Assembly (NCBI GenBank): GCA_015057315.1
Contig: SVER01000013.1
Coordinates: forward strand, 23,032 to 87,031
Source: Pseudobutyrivibrio ruminis
GTDB lineage: Bacteria; Bacillota; Clostridia; Lachnospirales; Lachnospiraceae
Length of the DNA stretch: 64,000 nt
Direction of reading: 5' to 3'
Of this stretch, positions 1-7,471 are shown in pieces. The notes under the pieces were generated by a model, which saw only the letters and a program-made list of their open reading frames with translations, did not search any database and was not told the origin of the DNA. Within the stretch, counting starts at the first letter, position 1, and every line of letters starts with the position of its first letter. The translations under genes and the position numbers were made by a program.

Positions 1-233
1 TAAGTCAGCAGGGGGGATTAAAGTCGAAGCTTGAATTCATCCCTGGTAAGAAAACTGACAACCTGTATCAGACCCCTATGGGCAATATGACGGTGCCAGT
101 CTACACCAGAGGTCTATCCATCCACGATAAAAAGGATACCATCGAAATCATGTTAGACTACGACATCGCCACAAGGGATGCCATCCGCACCCTAATGGAA
201 ATTACAGTGCGTATTATGGATAATAAGCAATAA
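1..233 (+). CDS. DUF1934 (YwiB-like) beta-barrel protein, 3' end only
   Basis: An open frame enters from the left edge (codons begin at base 3) and stops at TAA 231-233, giving about 76 C-terminal residues. The stretch FIPGKKTDNLYQTPMGNM followed by alternating hydrophobic beta-strand-like residues (IEIMLDYDIA, RTLMEITVRI) resembles the C-terminal half of the DUF1934/YwiB family, small calycin-like proteins of unknown function in Firmicutes. The start and N-terminus lie outside the window. It converges on thiT and the two share the inverted repeat that follows. The family call rests on motif recognition only. Confidence 0.6.
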   Translation, partial: SQQGGLKSKLEFIPGKKTDNLYQTPMGNMTVPVYTRGLSIHDKKDTIEIMLDYDIATRDAIRTLMEITVRIMDNKQ

Positions 234-336
234 AAAAGCTACTTGTAAGTAACAAGCTCAAATATTTCTTAAGCGAAGTTTTTTATACTGAGCGAAGAAA
301 TAATTTGGCTTGTGACTGTAACAAGTAGCTTTTTGT
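234..336. terminator. Long bidirectional terminator between DUF1934 gene and thiT
   Basis: AAAAGCTACTTGT near 235-247 is the reverse complement of ACAAGTAGCTTTT near 321-333. Inside it a second pair (AACAAGCTCAAATATTTCTT with GAAGAAATAATTTGGCTTG) extends the stem. A-runs on the left and T-runs on the right would let it stop transcripts from both convergent genes. The stem is longer than a typical intrinsic terminator and has an imperfect middle. Confidence 0.75.
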
Positions 337-338
337 GT

Positions 339-905
339 TTATGCTTCTGCCATATCTTTAAGCTTATTCATAACCTGCTTCACAGGTGGAAGTAACAAAA
401 TCACAATAGTTATAGCAGCCTCAGCGAAGATGTAAATTGCATTGTAAGCAAGTGAGTATGCAAAAGGATTCCAACCTTCCCAAGCCCATTCACCAAAGAA
501 AATCCATCCAGAAATAACAGCAAATACATAACGACCTAAAACAGCTGCTATATATCCTTTGATAAGACCATGCTTAGTATTCTTGAAAAATCCTGATAAT
601 CCAAGTGCGCCAAAGGCAAGGATGTAATCTACAATTACCTGTGCTGGGAAAAGAATATATGGATCAACGATAAGGTTTAATAATCCATAAGCAACACCTG
701 TGATAATTCCAACGATTGGTCCGAACCAAAATCCAGGAAGGCAGGCAACAAGCATAGAAAGTAATGTAATTGAGCCACCTGTTGGGAACTTAAACACCTT
801 GATGTTTGAAAGCACGAATGCAAGAGCCATAGACATTGCGCAAAATGCAAGCTTCTTGGCAGAAAAGCTTACCTTTGTCTCTGAGTTTGAAATGTGATTA
901 ATCAT
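339..905 (-). CDS. thiT: ECF transporter S component for thiamine, ThiT
   Basis: Substrate-binding membrane subunit of an energy-coupling-factor importer that takes up thiamine; it would share the EcfAA'T energising module encoded elsewhere. The protein is about 188 residues with six hydrophobic segments and ends in a short charged tail (KQVMNKLKDMAEA), as in the ThiT family. I place the start at the ATG reading MINHISNS (905), because a GGGAGA ribosome binding site sits 8 bases upstream; the in-frame ATG at 923 has no such site. The TPP riboswitch just upstream on the same strand is independent evidence for thiamine as substrate. Confidence 0.92.
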   Translation of the reverse strand: MINHISNSETKVSFSAKKLAFCAMSMALAFVLSNIKVFKFPTGGSITLLSMLVACLPGFWFGPIVGIITGVAYGLLNLIVDPYILFPAQVIVDYILAFGALGLSGFFKNTKHGLIKGYIAAVLGRYVFAVISGWIFFGEWAWEGWNPFAYSLAYNAIYIFAEAAITIVILLLPPVKQVMNKLKDMAEA

Positions 906-940
906 AAAAAAATCTCCCTTCATACATAAGCTAGGAGATC

Positions 941-1026
941 AAAAAAGCTTCCTTACGCTGGTATTATCCAGTTCAAGTGATAAGGGTCGGTGTTATCCAC
1001 CTCTCAGCAAATGCGCCCCTAGCATC
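941..1026 (-). promoter_or_regulatory. TPP riboswitch (THI element) controlling thiT
   Basis: Reverse complement shows the diagnostic TPP-sensing segments in order: GGGGCGC, then GCTGAGAGG, ACCC, ACTTGAACTGGATAATACC and GCGTAAGGAAGC. It sits about 35 bases upstream of the thiT start. Thiamine pyrophosphate binding would shut off thiT. The sequence between aptamer and gene contains CTCCTAGC, complementary to GCTAGGGG at the 5' edge of the aptamer, so P1 or an alternative fold may involve bases close to the ribosome binding site. I see no strong separate terminator, so translational control is the simpler reading. Confidence 0.95.
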
Positions 1027-1142
1027 ATTATTTATTTCTTATTTAAAATACCACTATAAAAAGCCCTCGTCAATATGTTATATTGTAGATGAATGTTGCA
1101 TTTACTGCAAAGCATTCGAATAGTTAATATAAAGGAATATAT

Positions 1143-2375
1143 ATGGTAAATACAGATAAGATTATAGAAAAAGTAATACTGGTAGCAGTGAACGAAGGGG
1201 ATGAGGCAGAGGCTAAGGATTCCCTTAAGGAGCTGGCAGATTTATGTAAGACTGCTGGGGCAGAGGTAGTAGGTGAGGTGATGCAGAACATAGAGCGTCG
1301 CAATCCTGGCACCTACGTAGGCACTGGCAAGGTAGATGAAATAGCAGATTTAATCTGGGAGAAGGAAGCAACAGGCATCGTATGTGATGACGAGCTTACC
1401 CCTGCCCAGATGCGTAATCTGGCAGATGCACTGGATACTAAGGTCATGGATAGAACTCTTATTATCCTGGATATTTTTGCAGCCAGGGCAGGCACAGCAG
1501 AGGGCAAGATTCAGGTAGAGCTTGCTCAGCTTAGATATGAGATGACACGTCTTACAGGCTTTGGTAAGAACATGTCCCGAGTAGGTGGTACTGCAGCAGG
1601 TGGCGGTGGAGCCATTGGAACCCGTGGCCCTGGTGAAAAGAAGCTTGAGATGGACAAGCGTCTTATTGCAGGCCGTATTTCCCAGCTCAAAAAGGAATTA
1701 AACGATGTGGTTAATCATCGTGAGCTTACCCGTAGCCGCAGACAGAAGAATGGTGTGCCTGTAGCAGCTATTGTAGGCTACACCAATGCAGGCAAATCAT
1801 CACTTCTTAATAAGCTTACAGATGCAGATATTTTGGAGTGGGATGCGCTATTTGCTACACTTGACCCTACCACAAGAGAGCTATTATTAGATAACGACCA
1901 GAAGATTCTTCTAACAGATACCGTAGGCTTTATCAGAAAGCTTCCACATCATCTTGTTGATGCATTCAAGAGTACATTAGAGGAAGCAAAGTATGCTGAC
2001 TACATCATCCATGTGGTGGATGTAAGCAATCCACAGATGGATAGACAGATGGAAATTGTGTATGAAACCTTAGATAAGCTGGGGGTCAGTGGAAAACCTA
2101 TCCTTACTATATTTAACAAAGTGGATAAGGTGGCAGATGAGCTAGACTATCATGATTTACGGGCTGATTACACAGTTCATACATCTATCAAAACAGGCAA
2201 AGGCTTAGATAAGGTTCGGGAAATCCTTGCTACTATGATGCGTGGCAATAAGGAATACGTGGAAAAGCTAGTGCCATACACCGAAGCTGGAAGTATTGCA
2301 AAAATAAGAGAAAACGGCGAACTAATTTCAGAAGAATATCGTGAAGACGGCATTTTTATAAAGGCATATATTTAG
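1143..2375 (+). CDS. hflX: GTPase HflX
   Basis: Ribosome-associated GTPase that splits or rescues stalled ribosomes under stress. At 410 residues it is of normal length. The N-terminal HflX domain contains NPGTYVGTGKVDEI, the linker holds the glycine-rich TAAGGGGAIGTRGPGEKKLE, and the GTPase domain carries the P-loop GYTNAGKSS (about residue 211), switch I DPTTR, DTVGF (about 259) and NKVDK (about 326). The start ATG is preceded by AAAGGAATATAT. It is a single gene, with its own downstream spacer before the phosphate cotransporter. Confidence 0.96.
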   Translation: MVNTDKIIEKVILVAVNEGDEAEAKDSLKELADLCKTAGAEVVGEVMQNIERRNPGTYVGTGKVDEIADLIWEKEATGIVCDDELTPAQMRNLADALDTKVMDRTLIILDIFAARAGTAEGKIQVELAQLRYEMTRLTGFGKNMSRVGGTAAGGGGAIGTRGPGEKKLEMDKRLIAGRISQLKKELNDVVNHRELTRSRRQKNGVPVAAIVGYTNAGKSSLLNKLTDADILEWDALFATLDPTTRELLLDNDQKILLTDTVGFIRKLPHHLVDAFKSTLEEAKYADYIIHVVDVSNPQMDRQMEIVYETLDKLGVSGKPILTIFNKVDKVADELDYHDLRADYTVHTSIKTGKGLDKVREILATMMRGNKEYVEKLVPYTEAGSIAKIRENGELISEEYREDGIFIKAYI

Positions 2376-2411
2376 TTTTACCAAAAGTTTACCGTAATTA
2401 TACAAAATACT

Positions 2412-2440
2412 TAGACAATGAGCGTCTAACATGGTATGAT
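2412..2440 (+). promoter_or_regulatory. Sigma-A type promoter for the Na/Pi cotransporter gene
   Basis: TAGACA (2412-2417) and TATGAT (2435-2440) are separated by exactly 17 bases and lie about 77 bases upstream of the cotransporter start. Inferred by consensus match only. Confidence 0.55.
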
Positions 2441-2516
2441 ATCTAAGGACTAAAAGAGAAGGATTTAGGTTTTTACTTTTCGCGAAGGAAAAGTACGGTA
2501 GTAAAAGGAGAATGAA

Positions 2517-4136
2517 ATGACAATTGCACAAATTCTATCGCTACTAGGTGGAGTGGGACTATTTCTATTTGGAATGTCTATCATGTCCACAGGTCTTAAG
2601 AATAGTTGCGGTGACAATTTACAGGTTATCTTAGAGAAGGCTACTACTAACAAGGCAGTAGCTGTATTCGTTGGACTTCTTATGACAGTCCTTGTTCAGA
2701 GCTCTTCAGCCACAGATGTTATGGTTATCGGTTTTGTAAACTCAGGCATGATGACATTAGCACAGGCTATCGGAGTTATCTTAGGTGCCAATATCGGTAC
2801 TACTATCACAGCACAGATTACAGCTTTTAATATTGCTACATTCACACCATTTATTTTGTTTATTGGTGCTGTTATGTATCTTTTTATGAAAAAGGATATA
2901 GTTAAGCATTTGGGTTCTTTCTTTATGGGATTTGGTATGCTGTTCCAGGGTATCACTATTATGAAGGCAGCCATTGCACCACTTGCTCAGTCAGTGGTAT
3001 TTAAGAATTTCTTGGCAGGCCTTACTAATCCATTTGTTGCACTTATCTTTGGTATTGCATTTACTGCATTATTACAGAGTTCATCATCATCAACAGTTAT
3101 CTTCCAGGCATTCGTTGCTCAGGGAATCTTAGATTATGATGTAGCTGTTTATTTGGTAATTGGTGCAGCCATAGGTTCTGTTACACCTAACCTTTTGGCT
3201 TCACTTACAGCTAACAGAAATGGTAAGCGCTCAGCTATACTTAACCTTTTGTTCAATGTTATCAGAGCAGCAGTTATTGTTGTGGTAATTAATATCACAC
3301 CGCTTCTGTCATGGATTCAGTCTACATCAACTGATCCAGCCAGACAGATAGCTAACACACATACAATATTTGCTATTATTGCAGTGCTTATAATATTCCC
3401 ATTTACAGATTATATTATCAAGCTTACATATATGTTTATACCAGAGCTTCCTGATGAGACAAGGGCAGCCGAGGACAGACAGCTTGTATTCATGACACAG
3501 GTCAACAATGTGCCACCTAACATGGCTATTCATCAGGCGCAGCTTGAGGCAGCCAGAATGGGCGCCATTGCAGCAGAGAATTTTGAGAAGGCTATCGATT
3601 GTTTCTTTGATTACTCTCCAGAAAAGGTGGAGGATGTGGAGCAGCGTGAGGAGACAGTTAACATCCTCAATCATTCCATCCAGGATGCTATGGTTAAGCT
3701 ACAGGCTCTTAACCTTACACCTGCAATGCTTAGACGTATATCTGCAATCACTATTGCTGTTACAGATATGGAGCGTATCTCAGACCATGCGGAAAATATC
3801 ATCGAATACGCTACCCGTATGAAGAACAAAAAAACAAAGCTTTCTAAGAAGGCTGCCAAAGAGCTTAAGGAAATGGCGGACAATTCCATGGAAGAGGTTG
3901 AGCTTGCTATTGATATCTTCACCTCTGAAAAATACGAAAGCCTAGATGCCATTGAAAAGCTTGAAAAGAAGGTAGATAAGCAGGAGAAGCAGCTTATCAA
4001 TCATCACGTAGAGCGTCTTATGGAAAACAAATGCGAACCAATCGCAGGCGTTATCTTCTCAGATATGGTTACCGACTTAGAACGATGCGCCGACCATGCA
4101 ATCAACATAGCGTATGCATTAAAAGAGCACTCTTAA
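2517..4136 (+). CDS. Na+/phosphate cotransporter with C-terminal PhoU domain (NptA/YjbB type)
   Basis: Membrane carrier of the PNaS family, expected to exchange Na+ and inorganic phosphate. The N-terminal part (about residues 1-310) has eight or more hydrophobic segments and the two inverted signature repeats VLVQSSSATDVMV and ALLQSSSSSTVIF. The C-terminal part (about 340-530) is a helical PhoU-like bundle with ERISDHAENI and ERCADHAINI. The total of 539 residues fits the fused family. AAAGGAGAATGAA precedes the ATG. A strong terminator follows, so it looks monocistronic. Confidence 0.93.
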   Translation: MTIAQILSLLGGVGLFLFGMSIMSTGLKNSCGDNLQVILEKATTNKAVAVFVGLLMTVLVQSSSATDVMVIGFVNSGMMTLAQAIGVILGANIGTTITAQITAFNIATFTPFILFIGAVMYLFMKKDIVKHLGSFFMGFGMLFQGITIMKAAIAPLAQSVVFKNFLAGLTNPFVALIFGIAFTALLQSSSSSTVIFQAFVAQGILDYDVAVYLVIGAAIGSVTPNLLASLTANRNGKRSAILNLLFNVIRAAVIVVVINITPLLSWIQSTSTDPARQIANTHTIFAIIAVLIIFPFTDYIIKLTYMFIPELPDETRAAEDRQLVFMTQVNNVPPNMAIHQAQLEAARMGAIAAENFEKAIDCFFDYSPEKVEDVEQREETVNILNHSIQDAMVKLQALNLTPAMLRRISAITIAVTDMERISDHAENIIEYATRMKNKKTKLSKKAAKELKEMADNSMEEVELAIDIFTSEKYESLDAIEKLEKKVDKQEKQLINHHVERLMENKCEPIAGVIFSDMVTDLERCADHAINIAYALKEHS

Positions 4137-4143
4137 AATCCAT

Positions 4144-4184
4144 GCCCTTAATTGTTAGCGTAACAATTAAGGGCTTGCTTTTTT
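4144..4184 (+). terminator. Intrinsic terminator after the Na/Pi cotransporter
   Basis: GCCCTTAATTGTTA and TAACAATTAAGGGC form a perfect 14-bp stem with loop GCG, followed by TTGCTTTTTT. Confidence 0.9.
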
Positions 4185-4220
4185 ATGTAGCTTATAGTAT
4201 ATTGTACTCAATTAAATAGG

Positions 4221-4345
4221 AAATCTTCAGGGCAAGGTGCGAAAGCGAAGGCTTTCAATTCCTGACCGGCGGTATAGTCCGCGAGCCTTAGGGCCGAACC
4301 AGTGAGATTCTGGTACCGACAGTATAGTCTGGATGGAAGAAGATA
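4221..4345 (+). promoter_or_regulatory. FMN riboswitch (RFN element) controlling ribU
   Basis: The segment carries the RFN signature pieces in order: ATCTTCAGGGCAAGGTG, TTCCTGACCGGCGGTA, AGTCCGCGAGCC, GGCCGAACCAGTGAGATTCTGG, TACCGACAGTATAGTC and TGGATGGAAGAAGAT, with the outer ATCTTC/GAAGAT closing stem. It lies ahead of a riboflavin transporter gene. FMN binding should favour the terminator that follows. Confidence 0.96.
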
Positions 4346-4370
4346 AGCGCAATTTGTTTATTGATTTTTG

Positions 4371-4398
4371 AGCCCTGAGTTAATCTCAGGGCTTTTTG
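4371..4398 (+). terminator. Riboswitch-controlled terminator in the ribU leader
   Basis: AGCCCTGAG and CTCAGGGCT form a 9-bp stem with loop TTAAT followed by TTTTT. CGCAAT upstream (4349-4354) and ATTGCG just after the T-run (4399-4404) are complementary and may extend or compete with it. It lies between the FMN aptamer and ribU, so it is the likely expression platform. Confidence 0.88.
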
Positions 4399-4460
4399 AT
4401 TGCGTACAATCTAATGAAGATTCCTAACAAATAATATTTTATTTTTAGGAGGATGAATTA

Positions 4461-5099
4461 ATGGATTCGACACAGATGACAAACAAGAGAGCAGGCGCAA
4501 GGATGAACAGTAAATTAGATGTTAGAAAGATGACAGTTACAGCAATGCTATCAGCAATTGCATTTGTACTGATGTTTTTGGACACAGCAGTGCCAATCAT
4601 GCCTTCATTTATCAAGCTTGATTTATCAGAGCTTCCAGCACTTATAGCAACATTTGCACTTGGTCCTGTGTGTGGAGTGATAGTTTGTCTTATCAAGAAT
4701 TTGCTACACCTTTTAATTACAACTACAGGTGGCGTAGGTGAGCTTTCAAACTTTATTCTTGGAGCTGCTTTTGTTCTACCAGCAGGATTAATCTATCAGC
4801 ACAAGAAGACAAAGAAGAATGCAATTATCGGAGCTATTGTAGGAGCACTTGCCATGGCAATTATTAGCTTCCCATCAAACTTATTTATCGTATATCCGGT
4901 ATACTACAACTTCATGCCAAAGGATGTAATTATTGCTGCATACCAGGCATTAGTGCCATTTGCAAACATCGATTCAATCGCAAAATGCCTGCTACTTTTT
5001 AACGTACCATTTACTTTTGTAAAGGGATTAATTTCAGCAATTATTACAATACTAATCTACCAGCCACTTAGACCACTTCTTAAAGGCAATAATTCATAG
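4461..5099 (+). CDS. ribU: ECF transporter S component for riboflavin, RibU
   Basis: Riboflavin-binding membrane subunit of an ECF importer. The protein has 212 residues, a charged N-terminus and about six membrane segments. FIKLDLSELPALIATFALGP after the first helix is characteristic of RibU proteins. The start is the ATG at 4461, with TAGGAGG ten bases upstream. It is preceded by the FMN riboswitch and its terminator, which independently names the ligand. It appears monocistronic, because an imperfect terminator hairpin follows. Confidence 0.94.
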   Translation: MDSTQMTNKRAGARMNSKLDVRKMTVTAMLSAIAFVLMFLDTAVPIMPSFIKLDLSELPALIATFALGPVCGVIVCLIKNLLHLLITTTGGVGELSNFILGAAFVLPAGLIYQHKKTKKNAIIGAIVGALAMAIISFPSNLFIVYPVYYNFMPKDVIIAAYQALVPFANIDSIAKCLLLFNVPFTFVKGLISAIITILIYQPLRPLLKGNNS

Positions 5100-5103
5100 A
5101 CAA

Positions 5104-5138
5104 TATTGGTTTTCTCAGAAAAACAATAATCGTTTTTG
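5104..5138 (+). terminator. Probable terminator after ribU
   Basis: ATTGGTTTTCT and AGAAAAACAAT pair with one mismatch, followed after AATCG by TTTTT. It is AT-rich and therefore a weak hairpin. Confidence 0.55.
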
Positions 5139-5350
5139 ACTTGGCTTAGAGTTATGCAAAGGTGTGTATAGCCAAGGCTCATTTTAACAGGGGGTTTCAT
5201 TGGTTGTCTTGCAAAAAGTCACGATTTTAGGTTAGGCTTTCCAAGAATATCAGTAAATGCTTCATAGCATTTACGAATATCAAATAGAATTTAGCTAAGA
5301 CTTAAACAAATAAGAAAAAAAGAAAGAAAAAAGAAGAAACATGAAAGATA
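5139..5350. other. Gene-poor spacer with two small inverted repeats
   Basis: I see no supported gene here. CTTGGCT (near 5141) is repeated inverted as AGCCAAG (near 5168), and GTAAATGCT/AGCATTTAC (5252-5275) forms a perfect 9-bp hairpin with loop TCAT that lies between two copies of GAATATC. None has a T-run. The end of the spacer is very purine-rich (AAGAAAAAAAGAAAGAAAAA). Confidence 0.4.
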
Positions 5351-5354
5351 TTAA

Positions 5355-5392
5355 AAATGTGGGGTGATTATTTTGCACCCCACATTTTTTTT
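5355..5392 (-). terminator. Terminator of the minus-strand membrane-anchored gene
   Basis: AATGTGGGGTG and CACCCCACATT make an 11-bp stem with a short loop. T-runs are present on both sides, so it can act in both directions. The stop codon of the minus-strand gene is at its right edge. Confidence 0.85.
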
Positions 5393-6350
5393 AATAACAA
5401 ATATCTACATTATTTAAAAAATCTAGTTTGCTAAAAGATATTTCAGACTCATTATATTTGAGTTTTATAAAAACTTCCCCATAATTGGAACCTTGAACCT
5501 TATCAATACCTACGCGCAATATTATATCACCTTTATTTAATTTGTAATTTCTGAAATTAGGTTCATGTGCATTGGAATACGTTTCTATATGATATAATGG
5601 TCCTTCATCCTTAGAATAAATATATCCACCTAAAAATATTTCAGACGTATTTGTAGTCTCAGGTTGTACATTTAAACTAAACCATTCTTGGTTAAGAGAA
5701 TAGTTGTCTTTAGGAAAATGTATTATATTATCTCCATATGATGAATTAAACTCAATAGCATTATTGGCTTTGTCATAGCTGTAACTTAAATTATTCCAAA
5801 TATATTCCTTCAAACTTTTATCGTTTAAAAGTAATTTTTTATATTGCCATAATTTATCATCTGATAATTCAACTATATACAAGTTATCGATATGCATACC
5901 GTCGTGAGTTATAAGAGCTAATTCATCATCTCCGTCTCCATCATAATCATAAATCATACATTGATTCAAAGGCCAATCACTATATGTATTCCAATTAGGA
6001 AAAAAATATGAACTCTTATATACCAAAAGAATTTTTTCATAATATTCATCTCCGCCAACGGAGTATATTTTTAAATCTTTAGATACAATTTTATCTAATC
6101 TAACATAGTCTGTATCTACGTTAAAAGAACTGACAGCTGAATTATAATCAAATTCTTTTTGAGGTAGATTGTTCACGTTAATTTTATTTGGATTAAAGTC
6201 TTCCTTTGCAATATGTATATCTTCAGTATTGTTATTATCGAATTGTTTAGGTCTATTTATATCATTATTTGTGTGATAATGTAAAATTAAAAAAATACAT
6301 ATAGCAAATAGGGGAATTAGAATCAGTGTGCGTAATGAGTTATTCATCAT
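5391..6350 (-). CDS. Membrane-anchored orphan protein with an aspartate-rich calcium-like motif
   Basis: I do not recognise a family. The product (320 residues from the ATG at 6350) begins with an uncleaved-looking hydrophobic helix (RTLILIPLFAICIFLILHY) and is otherwise polar and Asn/Asp-rich, so it is probably anchored with an extracytoplasmic domain. Around the middle, YDYDGDGDDELAL matches the DxDxDG loop of FG-GAP/VCBS or dockerin-like calcium sites. I chose the ATG at 6350 because it overlaps (ATGA) the stop of a short upstream ORF that has the only good ribosome binding site; an in-frame ATG at 6380 has none. Codon use is more AT-rich than in neighbouring genes, consistent with accessory DNA. 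Confidence 0.6.
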   Translation of the reverse strand: MMNNSLRTLILIPLFAICIFLILHYHTNNDINRPKQFDNNNTEDIHIAKEDFNPNKINVNNLPQKEFDYNSAVSSFNVDTDYVRLDKIVSKDLKIYSVGGDEYYEKILLVYKSSYFFPNWNTYSDWPLNQCMIYDYDGDGDDELALITHDGMHIDNLYIVELSDDKLWQYKKLLLNDKSLKEYIWNNLSYSYDKANNAIEFNSSYGDNIIHFPKDNYSLNQEWFSLNVQPETTNTSEIFLGGYIYSKDEGPLYHIETYSNAHEPNFRNYKLNKGDIILRVGIDKVQGSNYGEVFIKLKYNESEISFSKLDFLNNVDICY

Positions 6351-6451
6351 TTTTTCTTTGAACATCCACAAGTTAGACATCGATAAGGACTCGTTTTGCT
6401 ATAAGTATGTTTACAATTATTTTTTATTATTGAGTGAAAAATTTTTTTCAT
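6347..6451 (-). CDS. 34-residue ORF with Cys motif, coupled to the downstream anchored protein
   Basis: Starting at the ATG whose complement is 6449-6451, the frame encodes 34 residues ending YRCLTCGCSKKK. Cysteine 13 and histidine 15 precede the CxxCxC cluster, which could be a small metal site. AAGGAG lies 11 bases upstream. The stop TGA overlaps the first ATG of the next gene as ATGA, the classic arrangement for translational coupling. It may be a real small protein or a leader peptide; I cannot assign a function. Confidence 0.45.
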   Translation of the reverse strand: MKKIFHSIIKNNCKHTYSKTSPYRCLTCGCSKKK

Positions 6452-6580
6452 ATAAAATATTTCTCCTTATTATTATTTCGTGCGAATATTAAACGAATAT
6501 ATAACAAAAATTGATAATATGCTACTAAGATGTTGCGGTTTGTTTTTGAATTATTGTCATAAGTATAGTTGTTTTATCCC

Positions 6581-6609
6581 TTGACTTGTATACAAGATTG
6601 TATTAAATG
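6581..6609 (+). promoter_or_regulatory. Promoter and palindromic operator of the GntR gene
   Basis: TTGACT (6581-6586) and TAAATG (6604-6609), 17 bases apart, form a plausible but weak promoter. The perfect 12-bp palindrome CTTGTATACAAG (6585-6596) overlaps the -35 edge and spacer. The TTGTATACAA core is a typical GntR/FCD operator, so autorepression is likely. A near-identical copy lies at the next promoter (7440-7453). Confidence 0.7.
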
Positions 6610-6652
6610 TATTAGATAGGCAATATGCTAAATATAAGTCAGGAGATGATAC

Positions 6653-7333
6653 ATGAAAGCGGTAGAAAGATATAATTCTGAAACAGCAAGAGAATATGCA
6701 ATGCGTGCAATCACGGAGAACATTATATCCATAGACCTGGAGCCGGGGCAGTTGATTAGCGAGAATGAGATAGCCAGCTTCCTTGGGGTTAGCCGTACTC
6801 CAGTTAGAGAGTCTATTCAGGAATTGAATAAGGCCGCATTGATAGAGATATACCCACAGAGGGGAAGCTACGTGTCATTGATTGATTCAAAATACGTGGA
6901 AGAGGCAGTATTCCTTCGTAAGGTTTTAGATATTGCTGTTATAGAGGAAGCCTGTGATCTTGCTACAGAAGATGACATTGCATTACTAGAAGAGAATGTA
7001 GCGTTACAGGAATTTTATCTAAAGAGCAATAATACAAAAAAGATTTTTGAGCTGGATAATGAGTTTCACAGGATGATTTACGTGGCAGCCAAGAAGGAGA
7101 CTATTCACAATATGCGCCGCACCATTATGATTCATTTTGATAGAGTGCGAACATTATCAATGCTTGCAGTGAAGGATACAAAGATTGTAGCTGACCATGG
7201 AATTATGCTTAATGCTATCAAGGACAAGGATAAAACTAAGGCTAAAGAGATAGTTGAAAAGCATTTAGATCGATATAGAGTGGATCAGGAGGAGCTTCTT
7301 AAAACATATCCGCAATATTTCGAAACCAATTAG
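6653..7333 (+). CDS. GntR-family transcriptional regulator, FCD subfamily
   Basis: DNA-binding repressor, 226 residues. The N-terminal winged helix (about residues 12-75) shows PGQLISENEIASFLGVSRTP followed by VRESIQELNKAALIEIYPQRG. The rest is an all-helical FCD ligand domain with histidines (EFHRMIY, DHGIMLNAI, KEIVEKHLDRY) that usually bind a metal and an organic-acid or sugar-acid effector. CAGGAGATGATAC precedes the ATG. Palindromes of GntR type sit in its own promoter and in that of the ABC importer downstream, so it probably controls that importer. Given the nearby xylan genes, a uronic acid-related effector is a reasonable but unproven guess. Confidence 0.9.
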   Translation: MKAVERYNSETAREYAMRAITENIISIDLEPGQLISENEIASFLGVSRTPVRESIQELNKAALIEIYPQRGSYVSLIDSKYVEEAVFLRKVLDIAVIEEACDLATEDDIALLEENVALQEFYLKSNNTKKIFELDNEFHRMIYVAAKKETIHNMRRTIMIHFDRVRTLSMLAVKDTKIVADHGIMLNAIKDKDKTKAKEIVEKHLDRYRVDQEELLKTYPQYFETN

Positions 7334-7370
7334 CAAGAATTAATAGGCAAAATAGTAATTATGTGTAAAA

Positions 7371-7407
7371 CAACCAAAATGCAAATGGCATTTTGGTTGT
7401 TTTTTTA
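7371..7407 (+). terminator. Terminator after the GntR gene
   Basis: CAACCAAAATGC and GCATTTTGGTTG pair perfectly over 12 bp and are followed by TTTTTTT. It separates the regulator from the importer operon. Confidence 0.92.
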
Positions 7408-7410
7408 TAA

Positions 7411-7453
7411 TGGACAAAAGCCATCTGGAAAACTAATATACTTGTATACTAGT
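7411..7453 (+). promoter_or_regulatory. Importer promoter with a second GntR-type operator
   Basis: TGGACA (7411-7416) and TAATAT (7434-7439) are 17 bases apart. Directly downstream, ACTTGTATACTAGT (7440-7453) matches the palindrome of the GntR promoter with one change, placing a bound repressor across the likely transcription start. The first permease begins at 7472. Confidence 0.72.
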
Positions 7454-7471
7454 TCGAAGGAGAGGATATGT

